A DNA stretch of 64,000 nucleotides from an uncultured Polaribacter sp. (GTDB taxonomy: Bacteria > Bacteroidota > Bacteroidia > Flavobacteriales > Flavobacteriaceae), in the NCBI GenBank assembly GCA_943788045.1, contig CALSOT010000002.1, positions 428,310-492,309 of the forward strand, written 5' to 3'. The translations under genes were made by a program, and so were the position numbers. The notes below the pieces were generated by a model that was not told the DNA's origin, made no database searches, and was given only the letters and a program-made list of their open reading frames with translations. This document shows, in pieces, positions 18,113-27,302 of this stretch; position 1 is the stretch's first letter; the number at the start of each line of letters is the position of its first letter.

Positions 18113-18974
18113 CTAATTTTTTGAGTGTATATTCTATTAATTCATCCACAACTTTACCTGGGTTTTTACTAAAAGTTCCATTCGCTCTATTTGCAATAAT
18201 CGCGTTCATAGAACACGATTTATGACCCAATAATTTTGATAACCCATAAATTGCCGAAGTTTCCATTTCTAAATTTGTAATTCTATGTCCGTTAAAACTA
18301 AAACTATCAATTAGATTGTTTAAATTATTGTCTTGTAAAGCTAAGCGTAAAATTCTTCCTTGTGGACCATAAAATCCCCCAGCAGTAGCTGTTATTCCTT
18401 GAAAAGTTTTTTGTGATTTTAATTTGTTCTCTAATTCTTTACTATTTTCAATTACAATTGGATATGATTTTTTAACACTCCAGTTGCTATGTTGTACAAA
18501 GGCGTCTTCAATGTCTGGATTCGAAATTGCATCAATTTGATAGGAGTGAAGCATTCCGTTTAAATCTAAACCATGTGAACTAAGGAGAAAAGAGTCTACT
18601 GGCACATCTATTTGTAAAGATCCAGAAGTACCGATTCTTACAATATTTAAAGAAGTAAGATTTTCTTTAGGTATTCTTGTTTTTAAGTTAATGTTTACAA
18701 GTGCGTCTAATTCGTTTAGAACAATATCTATATTATCAGGCCCAATACCTGTAGAAATAACCGAAAATAGTTTGTTTTTATAAGTTCCTGTTGTCGTCTT
18801 AAATTCACGTTTTTGAGTTGTAAACTCAATAGTATCAAAGTATTTTGAAACTTTATCAACTCTATCTTGATCACCTACAAATATTATATTTTCAGCAATA
18901 TGCTCTGGTTTTAGATTTAGGTGATAAACACTTCCGTCTGGATTTAAGATTAGTTCGGATTGTTTTATTGACAT
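18096..18974 (-). CDS. Nucleoside phosphorylase family protein
   Basis: The protein has 292 residues. It matches the PNP/UDP phosphorylase family 1 in the phosphate and ribose sites: NIIFVGDQDRVDKVSKYF, VISTGIGPDNIDIV, LNIVRIGTSGSLQ, TAGGFYGPQGR and the ribose-binding block NLEMETSAIYGL. The last is the M-E-x-E-like motif. It would cleave a nucleoside with phosphate (or water) in the cytosol. It is longer than E. coli Udp (253) and the base specificity is unclear. It is first in an operon with the binding-protein-fold gene. Confidence 0.88.
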   Translation of the reverse strand: MSIKQSELILNPDGSVYHLNLKPEHIAENIIFVGDQDRVDKVSKYFDTIEFTTQKREFKTTTGTYKNKLFSVISTGIGPDNIDIVLNELDALVNINLKTRIPKENLTSLNIVRIGTSGSLQIDVPVDSFLLSSHGLDLNGMLHSYQIDAISNPDIEDAFVQHSNWSVKKSYPIVIENSKELENKLKSQKTFQGITATAGGFYGPQGRILRLALQDNNLNNLIDSFSFNGHRITNLEMETSAIYGLSKLLGHKSCSMNAIIANRANGTFSKNPGKVVDELIEYTLKKLVEYND

Positions 18975-19262
18975 TTTAGGATCTGATTTGTAATTTTTTT
19001 TATTTTGATGTTATGGAAAAAACAATATTTTTTAGTATTTCTCGAATATATGAATTTTCAGCACAAAATTAATAATAAAAGTTTATTTGGTTTTTTAGTG
19101 TTTTTGTATTTGTTGTTCGTTAAGTTCAGATAAACCTTTTGTTACCTCATGCCATTACTAATCAAGCAATTAAATATCAATTAGTTATGTGTTTAGTGGA
19201 AGATTTTATATTCGAATAAAACTTGACTATTAACGAATTAATTTTGCCGTTTTTATAAAGTC

Positions 19263-19586
19263 TTAACCACCTACACGTTTTACCTTGAATCCTTTATCCT
19301 TTAGCATTGTCATTATTCGGTCTCTAAAATCTCCTTGAATAATGATTTTATCATCTTTAAAACTTCCTCCAACAGAGAGTTTTGTTTTAATTTCTTTAGC
19401 TAGTATTTTAAAGTCTGATGTAGCGCCTGTATAACCTTCTAAAATGGTGATTGGTTTTCCTTTTCGTTTTTCGTATTTACAAATAATAGGGTCATCTTGT
19501 AACCAAATATTTGATTTATCTTTTACGGGTTCTACAGTTTCTTTGTGTTCTGGAAATAAGTTTTTAAGTTGATCTTTAAAATCCAT
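19263..19586 (-). CDS. SUI1/YciH family translation factor (eIF1-like)
   Basis: The protein has 107 residues. The C-terminal eIF1/SUI1 domain (about 38-107) shows CKYEKRKGKPITILEGYTG, LAKEIKTKLSVGGSFKDDKI, IQGDFRDRIMTMLKDKGFKVKRVGG. The GG-S-x-K-D and I-Q-G-D elements are family hallmarks. Bacterial YciH proteins can influence start-site selection or stress-time initiation. It stands alone; the 288-base gap to its left contains nothing I recognise. Confidence 0.92.
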   Translation of the reverse strand: MDFKDQLKNLFPEHKETVEPVKDKSNIWLQDDPIICKYEKRKGKPITILEGYTGATSDFKILAKEIKTKLSVGGSFKDDKIIIQGDFRDRIMTMLKDKGFKVKRVGG

Positions 19587-19755
19587 TTTGTGCAGTTTGG
19601 GTATTCAATTTAAAGCTGTCAGTGGACAACTAACTATAAAATTTAATTATGTATTATGCTATTTATAGGCAATTAAGTGTGGCTTAGATTGAAATGGCAT
19701 TCTTTTTGTTTATTTAACAAAAAGATATAATGAAAAGCATGAATTACTTCTAAGA

Positions 19756-19791
19756 AGTATTCAATCAACTTTTTATTGTTAACTGAATACT
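19756..19791 (-). other. Strong hairpin after the 2OG oxygenase gene
   Basis: The arms AGTATTCAATCAAC and GTTAACTGAATACT pair with two G-U wobbles around an eight-base loop, just past the oxygenase stop. No U-run follows, so termination is uncertain. Confidence 0.45.
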
Positions 19792-19803
19792 ACTTAGCTA
19801 TAA

Positions 19804-20751
19804 CTATTTTTTTAATCCTAATTCCTTTAAACGTTGGTCTAAAAATTCTCCTGCAGTAATATCATCAAACTGTTTTGGATTTTCAGCATCAATACAGTTT
19901 TCTAAAACATCTAATTTCATATCTGATACAGGATGCATAAAAAATGGAATTGAATAACGAGAGGTTCCCCACATTTCTTTTGGAGGGTTTACAACTCTAT
20001 GAATGGTAGATTTTAATTTTTTGTTACTGTGTCGAGATAACATATCGCCCACATTTATCATAATTTCGTCTGGCTCTGCCATGGCATCAATCCAATCTCC
20101 TTCATGGTTTTGAACTTGCAATCCTTTTCCTTGGGCGCCCATTAAAAGTGTAATTAAATTAATGTCTCCATGAGCCGCAGCTCTTTCTGCACCTTTTGGT
20201 TCGGTTTTAATTGGTGGATAGTGAATTGGGCGCAAAATACTGTTCCCATTTTTAATATATTTATCAAAATACGTTTCGTCTAAGCCTAAATGCAGTGCTA
20301 GAGAACGTAAAACATATTTTGCCGTTTTTTCTAACATTTGGTATGTTTCTTTACCAACTTCATTAAATTTTGCTAATTCGTTTACAGTAACGTTTTCTGG
20401 GTATTCTTTTGCATATTTCGAGTCGCTGTCTACGTATTGTCCGAAATGCCAGAATTCTTTTAAATCGCCTTCTTTTTTTCCTTTGGCAGATTCTTTACCA
20501 AAAGAAACATAACCTCTTTGCCCTCCAATACCCGGAATTTCATATTTCTCTTTTGTCTCTATAGGTAAATCAAAAAAGTTTTTTATTTCTGTATACAAGT
20601 TTTCTACTAGTTTATCGTCTAAAAAATGCCCTTTTAGAGCTACAAAACCAATGTTCTCGTATGCATGACCAATTTTATCAATAAATTGTTGCTTTTTGCT
20701 TTTATCAGAAGATAAGAAATCTGCTAAATTAACGCTAGGTATTTTCTTCAT
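19804..20751 (-). CDS. 2-oxoglutarate/Fe(II) oxygenase, isopenicillin N synthase family
   Basis: The protein has 315 residues. The N-terminal DIOX_N region has GFVALKGHFLDD, and RGYVSFGKESAKG lies in the middle. The iron ligands are seen as HGDIN (near 192) and HRVVNPP (near 252), and the RYSIPFF motif provides the 2-oxoglutarate-binding Arg and Ser. The family hydroxylates or desaturates small molecules, and the substrate cannot be told. It is transcribed alone, between the SUI1 gene and DUF6048. Confidence 0.9.
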   Translation of the reverse strand: MKKIPSVNLADFLSSDKSKKQQFIDKIGHAYENIGFVALKGHFLDDKLVENLYTEIKNFFDLPIETKEKYEIPGIGGQRGYVSFGKESAKGKKEGDLKEFWHFGQYVDSDSKYAKEYPENVTVNELAKFNEVGKETYQMLEKTAKYVLRSLALHLGLDETYFDKYIKNGNSILRPIHYPPIKTEPKGAERAAAHGDINLITLLMGAQGKGLQVQNHEGDWIDAMAEPDEIMINVGDMLSRHSNKKLKSTIHRVVNPPKEMWGTSRYSIPFFMHPVSDMKLDVLENCIDAENPKQFDDITAGEFLDQRLKELGLKK

Positions 20752-20813
20752 GTTATTATGTTTTAAAAGTAAAGGGGGTTAAAGTTACTAAAAATTCAAT
20801 AGACCTTAACTTT

Positions 20814-21530
20814 TTATTTCTTTTTAAAAGGTATTAAATAAGTAAGTGTATAATTAAATCCAAAACCGGTGCCGGTTTCAAATATTCTATTAAATCCAGG
20901 AGAAAACAATGTTTTAAAATTTTCAGGTTCTTTTACATCCATCATAACTTTATAAGAACCGCTAAATGTGATAAAGAAATTCTTAAATGTTTCTGTTCTA
21001 AAACCAAATACAAGTTCTGACCAATGAGCGGTTAGATCAGTTGTTGTTAAAGGAGTTGTATTTGTTGTTGCTGGGAAATATGAGGTATTTACATTTGGAG
21101 TGTAACTATTTAAAGTTTGCTCAAAAAGACTAAAACCGTAACGATAACCAATAAAGATTTCATTATTCATATCTAACCAGTTTTGATAAGCATTATAATT
21201 AAAACCTAGTTTTATATAATTCCCTCTTGATGTTGAATTTGTATAATCTTCTGATGTTGTTTCTTTTTCATAACCGGCCTCCGCTGCTATATATAAGTTT
21301 TTCTTAATTCTATAATCTCCTACAACTTCAAAGCCACTATAAGTACTGTTAAATTGAGCTAATATTGGTTTGCTGATGTCAACACCTAATCTTAACCCGT
21401 AATTAGTTTTATAAATAATAGAATCTGTTTTAGAGTTTATAAGTGTATCTGTTTTTTGTTCTTGTGAAAATCCATCAACAAAAACGAAAAGGAGACAAAT
21501 ACTAATGAAATATTTGTACATGTGCTTCAT
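20814..21530 (-). CDS. DUF6048 family predicted outer membrane protein
   Basis: The protein has 238 residues. An N-terminal signal peptide ends near GFSQE. The rest is rich in alternating aromatic and polar stretches ending in LTYLIPFKKK, as in small beta-barrels. It overlaps the end of the DUF6452 gene by 29 bases, so the two are coupled. I recognise the DUF6048/DUF6452 pair as a common flavobacterial module of unknown function that usually sits beside rlmD and rocD. Confidence 0.8.
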   Translation of the reverse strand: MKHMYKYFISICLLFVFVDGFSQEQKTDTLINSKTDSIIYKTNYGLRLGVDISKPILAQFNSTYSGFEVVGDYRIKKNLYIAAEAGYEKETTSEDYTNSTSRGNYIKLGFNYNAYQNWLDMNNEIFIGYRYGFSLFEQTLNSYTPNVNTSYFPATTNTTPLTTTDLTAHWSELVFGFRTETFKNFFITFSGSYKVMMDVKEPENFKTLFSPGFNRIFETGTGFGFNYTLTYLIPFKKK

Positions 21531-21972
21531 CTTGATTTTCTATTGTTGTTAATGTTTCTGGAGTAAAACCGATAATCCACGTATTATCTGATGAAAAAGT
21601 AACATCATTAAATATCACTTTATAACCACAAGATCTAGAAACGTATTCATCTACAGGATTGTATGTTATTGCAAACTGATTGACAACATTTTCTTTTGAA
21701 AAATTATAGATAGTTTCTGTAGTATTACTATTTAATGGTAACGTAATTGTATTTATAGTTTGATTTATATATATACTGTCTGTTTTCCCTTCAGCCCAAA
21801 CATATAAATTTTTAACATTCTTTAGAGTTTCTTTACTCGAATCATCATAAAAATTTATTATTACACTTTGAGTAATAGGATTTTTAATACAAAAATCATC
21901 TTTTTCACAAGACGTATTTATGAGTAAAAAAAAACTTAATAGAGGCATTATTTTTCTCATATTATTCCTCAA
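21502..21972 (-). CDS. DUF6452 family lipoprotein
   Basis: The protein has 156 residues. The signal MRKIMPLLSFFLLINTSC ends with a lipobox-like NTSC, so it is a probable lipoprotein. The mature part starts EKDDFCIKNPITQSVIINFYDD, typical of DUF6452, and has a second conserved region around WAEGKTDSIYIN. It overlaps phhB upstream and DUF6048 downstream. The function is unknown; a partner of the DUF6048 barrel is a reasonable guess. Confidence 0.78.
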   Translation of the reverse strand: MRNNMRKIMPLLSFFLLINTSCEKDDFCIKNPITQSVIINFYDDSSKETLKNVKNLYVWAEGKTDSIYINQTINTITLPLNSNTTETIYNFSKENVVNQFAITYNPVDEYVSRSCGYKVIFNDVTFSSDNTWIIGFTPETLTTIENQDEAHVQIFH

Positions 21973-22258
21973 CTTCTACGATTATATTAATAGCTTCTGC
22001 TAATTTAAAGTCTAATTCTGTTACACCATTAGCATCATGTGTTTTAAGTGTAATATCTAAGGTGTTATAATTATTTGTCCATTCTGGGTGATGATTTAAA
22101 GCTTCACATTCAAAAGCAATTCTATTCATTGCAGACATACAGTCTTTAAAATTATCGAATTCAAAGTCTGTGTGCAATGCATTATCAGAATATTCCCAAT
22201 CGATAAGATTTTCTAACTTTTTTGATATTTCGAATTCAGTTAATTTTTTCATCATCAA
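21962..22258 (-). CDS. phhB: 4a-hydroxytetrahydrobiopterin dehydratase (DCoH/PCD)
   Basis: The protein has 98 residues; any of the first three Met codons could start it. It recycles tetrahydrobiopterin after aromatic amino acid hydroxylation. The family signature is clear: ALNHHPEWTNNYNTLDITLKTHDANGVTELD, with the two catalytic His in HHPEW. It overlaps the next gene by 11 bases, so it belongs to the DUF6452-DUF6048 transcript. No hydroxylase gene is in view. Confidence 0.93.
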   Translation of the reverse strand: MMMKKLTEFEISKKLENLIDWEYSDNALHTDFEFDNFKDCMSAMNRIAFECEALNHHPEWTNNYNTLDITLKTHDANGVTELDFKLAEAINIIVEVEE

Positions 22259-22497
22259 ATTTTTAACAAATTAATATTTAATTATTAGATAATTTTTTAA
22301 TTATCTTACAAATGTAATTAAATGATTACAAAATTATTTCCTGTTTTTTGTTTATTATAATTATAAAATTAGTATCCAAGTATTGAAGAAAAAATAGGTT
22401 AATAATTAAACTATTGTCGTTAAATTGGGTCTTACTTTAAAATACCACAATTATTCTTTAGTTGGCCAAATTATTTTTCATCAATAAAAATAAATAA

Positions 22498-25080
22498 ATG
22501 AGAATTCTAAAATTAAATTTTGTACTATTTATCCTTACATTCACATGTTTTAGTCAACAACAATCACCAAATATATTGCTAATAATAGCAGATGATATGG
22601 GGATTGATTCTACACCTGGTTTTGGAATAAATGAAGATTTACCGGTTACGCCAACATTAGATTCTTTTAGAGAAAAAGGACTTTCTTTTACCAATTGTTG
22701 GGCAGCTCCTCAATGTTCACCAACACGTGCTGCTATAATGAGTGGTAAATTCGGTATTAAAACAGGAGTTATGAGACCGCCATTAATATTAGAAACTAGC
22801 CATACTTCATTATTTACTAAAATAAAAGAGCACAGTATAACAGATTACAGTATGGGACTTATTGGTAAATGGCATATTGGAGGAAGTAGTACTAGTAATT
22901 ATAGTCACCCAAAAGATTCTGGTGTACCTTATTATGAAGGAGTTTTTACAAGTCAAGTTCCGGATTATTATAGCTGGACAAAAGTAAATTCAGACGGAGT
23001 TGAAGAACAAGTTGACGAATATGCAACAACACATTTAACAAACAACGCTATATCTTGGATAGAGAATCAAACAAAACCTTGGTTTTTATGGTTAGCTCAT
23101 GTAGCTCCTCATAAACCTTTTCAAACACCTCCAGAGGGCACTTATACAACTACCCCATCAAATAATAGAACAACATACTTGTCTATGATTGAGAATTTAG
23201 ATTATGAAATTAACAGACTAATTTCAAGTATGAATGCTGAAACATTAGAAAATACAGTAATTATTTTTATTGGTGATAATGGTACACCAGGTCAAGCAAA
23301 TAATTATTGGCCAAGTGGGCATGCAAAAGCATCAATTTACGAAGGCGGAATTCGTGTACCTTTAATTATTGCAGGTAAATCTATCGAAAGAATAAATGAA
23401 GTAGAAACAAGTTTAGTGCAAGCTACAGATTTGCATGCTACAATTTTAGAATTGGCAGGAGTGCCATTATTAGGCGGAACAGATAATAGTTTAAGTTTAA
23501 AACCAGTTCTGTCATTTGCAAACCAGGTTTCTAAAAACATAAATTATACAGATTATGAAAGTAGTGATATAGAACTTTGGGCAACTAGAAATGATACTTA
23601 TAAGTTAATTGAAGATGAAAATGGTAGAGAAGAATTTTATAATATAATTACTGATCTTAAAGAAGAAACTAATTTAATAGGGAACTTAACCACAGAACAA
23701 GAAACAATAAAGACGATGCTACAACAAGAAGCACAAACAATTAGAAATGGTTGGTCTTGTGATGATGGCATTAAAAACGGTACAGAAACTACTATTGATG
23801 ATTGTAATAATACTTGTGAAACTACTGATGTTTTAAGTTATGACAATATAGATTGTAGTTACACGCCATCAAACCCAAGTGTCTATTACGAATTTATAGA
23901 ACAAAATGATAGAGTAGTATATTCCAATAACTACCCTAACCATACTTTTAATTATGTTGCAGACAGAATACCAGAGCCTTATTATAGAGTCTATAAATTT
24001 GATTTAAGACCCAAGCTATCTGGACAAGTTACCAATCTAACAAGGGCCAACGGAAGACCAGTTAACTTTTTTGGTATAGCTTTAAACGGAGTGTATATGA
24101 TGCCTGCGCCTGCTACACCTTTTATTTTTGAAGATGTTAATACTGGCCAATACAATTGGGATTGGGTTTTTGAACCCACAACAAATATTGGAGATGGTAG
24201 AGGTTTTGTTGCTTTAGACTGTGCATCTGCTCATGTAAATCCTAATTCAGGCTATCATTACCACGGTAATATGTTTGAATATGTAGAAGAATTAGAACAA
24301 GGTATTTCTTCACTTAATTCGCCACCTACAGAAGTGTTACAAGTTGGTTGGGCTGCAGATGGTTTCCCTGTGTTGTATCGTTTTGGTCCTGATAAAGAGG
24401 GTAATATAAAAGAAATGTTTCCAAGTTTTCAGTTAAAAAGTGGTGTACGTCCTGGAGATGGAATTAGTGCACCTTGTGGTTCTTATTCAGGAAAGTACAC
24501 TAATGATTTTGGATATGTTGCAGGAAAGGGAGATTTAGATGAATGTAATGGAATTGAAGCTCCTGTTACATTAACTACAGCTCAAGGACAAGAAACTTTT
24601 GAGTATTATTATGTGGTAACTCAAGATTTTCCACAAATTTCTAGATGTATAAAAGGTAATTTTAATGATAGTTTTATTAGTAGTGCTGATGCTTTAAGTG
24701 AGGTTGATACAGATGGAGACGGTTTTGTAGCGTCTTATGATTGTGATGATACTAATGCAAGTATAAATCCTTTTGCAACAGATGATCCTTCAACTAATTT
24801 TGATGAAAGTTGCGGAGCTAAACTAAGCACAAATGATTTAGATTTAAAAGACTTAGGTTACTACATAAATTCAAATCCCAATGATGGTAATTTTTCGATA
24901 ATATCTACCAATTTAGAAAAATATCAGGTTCAGTTATTTTCAATAAATGGACAACTGGTTCTTGAAAAAACAGGTATGGGAGTTATAGAAATAAATACCA
25001 TAACCAATGCAGGGATTTATGTGTTAAGTATTACAAGAGAAGGAAAGTTGTTGGGAACAATAAAAATTATTATAAAATGA
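22498..25080 (+). CDS. Secreted sulfatase with YHYH domain, MopE-like motif and T9SS sorting domain
   Basis: The protein has 860 residues and a signal peptide ending near CFSQQ. The sulfatase domain (about 22-415) starts NILLIIADDMG. It has the formylglycine motif CSPTRAAIMSG with Cys73, then GLIGKWHIGG and IFIGDNGTPG. A short cysteine segment leads to a second domain with YHYHGNMFEY and LQVGWAADGFPVLYRFGP, the YHYH family. A DTDGDGFVASYDCDDT stretch resembles MopE metal-binding repeats. The end is a type A T9SS sorting domain. It is thus exported by the gliding-associated type IX system to the cell surface. The target is likely a sulfated polysaccharide or small sulfate ester. A maturase for Cys73 is not in the window. 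Confidence 0.88.
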   Translation: MRILKLNFVLFILTFTCFSQQQSPNILLIIADDMGIDSTPGFGINEDLPVTPTLDSFREKGLSFTNCWAAPQCSPTRAAIMSGKFGIKTGVMRPPLILETSHTSLFTKIKEHSITDYSMGLIGKWHIGGSSTSNYSHPKDSGVPYYEGVFTSQVPDYYSWTKVNSDGVEEQVDEYATTHLTNNAISWIENQTKPWFLWLAHVAPHKPFQTPPEGTYTTTPSNNRTTYLSMIENLDYEINRLISSMNAETLENTVIIFIGDNGTPGQANNYWPSGHAKASIYEGGIRVPLIIAGKSIERINEVETSLVQATDLHATILELAGVPLLGGTDNSLSLKPVLSFANQVSKNINYTDYESSDIELWATRNDTYKLIEDENGREEFYNIITDLKEETNLIGNLTTEQETIKTMLQQEAQTIRNGWSCDDGIKNGTETTIDDCNNTCETTDVLSYDNIDCSYTPSNPSVYYEFIEQNDRVVYSNNYPNHTFNYVADRIPEPYYRVYKFDLRPKLSGQVTNLTRANGRPVNFFGIALNGVYMMPAPATPFIFEDVNTGQYNWDWVFEPTTNIGDGRGFVALDCASAHVNPNSGYHYHGNMFEYVEELEQGISSLNSPPTEVLQVGWAADGFPVLYRFGPDKEGNIKEMFPSFQLKSGVRPGDGISAPCGSYSGKYTNDFGYVAGKGDLDECNGIEAPVTLTTAQGQETFEYYYVVTQDFPQISRCIKGNFNDSFISSADALSEVDTDGDGFVASYDCDDTNASINPFATDDPSTNFDESCGAKLSTNDLDLKDLGYYINSNPNDGNFSIISTNLEKYQVQLFSINGQLVLEKTGMGVIEINTITNAGIYVLSITREGKLLGTIKIIIK

Positions 25081-25538
25081 AAATTTTAATTTTTACTTTT
25101 TTAGCTTTTCTAAACATAAGTAAAACAAACAATTTGCATGAATCGATTTCTGCTACTTTTAATGTTGTAAAAAGAGGGCATGTATTGATGCTAGAAATTG
25201 ATTTTGATGAAGAAAACTTTACTAAGTTTGCCGTTTCTAAAAGCTTACATGTTTCTAGTAAAGATTTCAGTAAATACTTAAATAAAACAACGAGTTGGGT
25301 GTTTGATGGTGAAAAAATAGTACCTCAAGTTTTAGAAATAAAATCAGATGAACATCATACAAAAGTAACCTGTTTCTTATCAAAATATAAAGAAAACATA
25401 AAGTCAGTTACAATTAAAAATGAATTTTTAATTAATGTAGAGTCTCATTCTAACATTGTTCAATTAGATATTAATAATACTTATAAAGACTTTAGAATGC
25501 ATAAAGAAAGAAGACAAATAAAAGTGAATTACAATTAA
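25077..25538 (+). CDS. Secreted protein, DUF6702-like, coupled to the sulfatase
   Basis: The protein has 153 residues. Its ATG overlaps the sulfatase stop (ATGA), so translation is coupled. The N-terminus is a signal peptide. The pattern HESISATFNVVKRGHVLMLEIDF, then a central KYLNKTTSWVFDG and a late IKSVTIKNEFLINV with Arg/Lys-rich end, resembles small DUF6702 proteins of flavobacteria. That assignment is by memory and moderate at best. A role in binding the surface sulfatase or its metal is only a guess from the arrangement. Confidence 0.65.
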   Translation: MKILIFTFLAFLNISKTNNLHESISATFNVVKRGHVLMLEIDFDEENFTKFAVSKSLHVSSKDFSKYLNKTTSWVFDGEKIVPQVLEIKSDEHHTKVTCFLSKYKENIKSVTIKNEFLINVESHSNIVQLDINNTYKDFRMHKERRQIKVNYN

Positions 25539-25574
25539 CGTAGTTAAATTTTATTTCTCTTCTTATTTCTTCTT

Positions 25575-27026
25575 TTATTTCTCAAACAAAACCACAGTCT
25601 CAATATGAGAAGTATGTGGAAATTGATCTACCAAACTAATTTTTTTTATTTGATAACCAGCATCTCTTAATAATTCTGTATCTCTTGCCTGCGTTGCAGG
25701 ATTACAAGAAACATACACCATTCTGTCTGCGTTTAATCTGATGATTTTTCGCAATGTTTTTGGTGCAATTCCTGCTCTTGCAGGGTCTAGAATGATGGTT
25801 TTTATTTTATCCTGATATTCAGGATGTGCAATTAAAAATTTACCAACGTCTGATGCGTAAAATTGTAAACCTTCTATGTTATTTCTTTTTGCATTTTTTT
25901 TTGCATCTTTAATCGCTGAAGCAACAATATCTACACCAACAATTTTTGCATTTTTACTTTTAGAGGCAACAATCTGGCCAATGGTTCCTGTTCCACAGAA
26001 TAAATCCATAACAACAGTATTGTCTACTTTAGATTTGTCTTCTAAAACATATTCTACAACTTTAGTGTAAAGTTTTTCTGCACATTTTGGGTTTGTTTGA
26101 AAAAAGCTTTTCATACTTATTTCAAAATTTAAATCTAATAATTCTTCAACAATTTTATCTTTTCCATAGACTAAATCAATAGTTCCTGCAGTCGCAATTG
26201 TTCTATCACCGGTTTCATCGTTAATTGTATGAAGTAAACCAGCTAAACGATCTCCAAAAATATCTTTTAAGAAATTTGCAAATTTATTTAAATCGAAGTT
26301 TTCTAACTCAGGAGAAGTAGTCACTAAATTGCATAATAATTCATCTGTCTTAAAAGATTTTCTAACAACAAAATATCTAAAGAACCCTGTCTTTTTGGGT
26401 CCATGCCAAGGTTCTAAACCAGTTTCAATACAATATTGTCTGATGTTTTTTAGATTGTCTTCCAGCTGCTTATCAAATAAACCAGAATCTTTCTCTAAAT
26501 TATCTCCCATCCACCAAACACCACGTCTTTTAAAACCTAAAGTAAATTCATCTTTATCACGTTTTGCGATTCTATCATATCCGATAGCAGAAAAACCATA
26601 TTCCATTTTATTTCTGTAATGAAATAGGTTTGGAGAGCTTACAAATTCATCAAATAAATCTTCAATATTTTCTACTTTTCCTATTTTCTTAAATAATGTA
26701 AGTGTACTTTCTTTTTTGTATTTATGCTGTAATTCGATTGGAAGTTGAATGTAAGGAGCTCCAGGAATATCTTGAAACGGCACTTCAACTTCATCTTCAG
26801 ATGATTCTAAAACATCTATCAATTTAGCTTCTGCATAATTTTTACTAGACTTACTTATTTGTGCTTTTACCAATTGGCCAGGTAAAGTATTTGGTACAAA
26901 AATGACAAAACTACCTTCTTCAGATTTTATTCTTGCAATTCCTTTTCCTCCAAAAGCATAATCCTCAATTCTTAATTCTAAAACTTGATTCTTCTTTACA
27001 AATTTATTTCGTTCTCTGCGTGGCAT
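25575..27026 (-). CDS. rlmD: 23S rRNA (uracil-5-)-methyltransferase RlmD/RumA family, no Fe-S cysteines
   Basis: I start at ATG 27026 (483 residues, MPRRERNKFVKKNQ); an 18-residue extension upstream is not family-like. The N-terminus is a TRAM RNA-binding domain. SAM motif DLFCGTGTIGQ, GVDIVASAIKDAKKNAKRN, ILDPARAGI and the nucleophile loop VYVSCNPATQARD follow. The usual CxxxxxCxxC cluster region reads VPFQDIPGAPYIQLPIELQHKY, without cysteines, so the 4Fe-4S cluster is lost. The exact target uridine (U1939 or U747) is inferred. Confidence 0.9.
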   Translation of the reverse strand: MPRRERNKFVKKNQVLELRIEDYAFGGKGIARIKSEEGSFVIFVPNTLPGQLVKAQISKSSKNYAEAKLIDVLESSEDEVEVPFQDIPGAPYIQLPIELQHKYKKESTLTLFKKIGKVENIEDLFDEFVSSPNLFHYRNKMEYGFSAIGYDRIAKRDKDEFTLGFKRRGVWWMGDNLEKDSGLFDKQLEDNLKNIRQYCIETGLEPWHGPKKTGFFRYFVVRKSFKTDELLCNLVTTSPELENFDLNKFANFLKDIFGDRLAGLLHTINDETGDRTIATAGTIDLVYGKDKIVEELLDLNFEISMKSFFQTNPKCAEKLYTKVVEYVLEDKSKVDNTVVMDLFCGTGTIGQIVASKSKNAKIVGVDIVASAIKDAKKNAKRNNIEGLQFYASDVGKFLIAHPEYQDKIKTIILDPARAGIAPKTLRKIIRLNADRMVYVSCNPATQARDTELLRDAGYQIKKISLVDQFPHTSHIETVVLFEK

Positions 27027-27171
27027 TCTTACATTGTTTATGAGTTGCAAAATTAGGGAAAATATGGTTTGATGAAACAAAAAAGACCATTCATTTGATT
27101 AGTATCCCTTGCAATGAAGTTATTTTACGCAATGTTTTGTTTCTTTTTTAGTTTTATCAACCATTTATTAA

Positions 27172-27202
27172 TTTGTTACAATAACTAAATTAACTATTTT
27201 TG
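27172..27202 (+). promoter_or_regulatory. Predicted promoter of rocD
   Basis: TTTG at 27172-27175, 19 bp, then TATTTTTG at 27195-27202 is a full match to the flavobacterial consensus. It leaves a leader of about 90 bases before the rocD ATG. Confidence 0.7.
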
Positions 27203-27302
27203 TAAAACTTCGGGGATGATTTCTTTCCCACGCTGAATTTTCAGTATTTACTGAAAGAATAAAGGTAGAACAGGAATGGTTATTTAATTATAAACATTTA
27301 AA

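Noticed and set aside
17243..18974. MqnA/MqnB futalosine pathway as identity of the phosphorylase and binding-fold pair
   Set aside because: Lengths and motifs do not fit MqnA or MqnB closely, and no mqnC or mqnD is nearby. I kept it only as a precedent.
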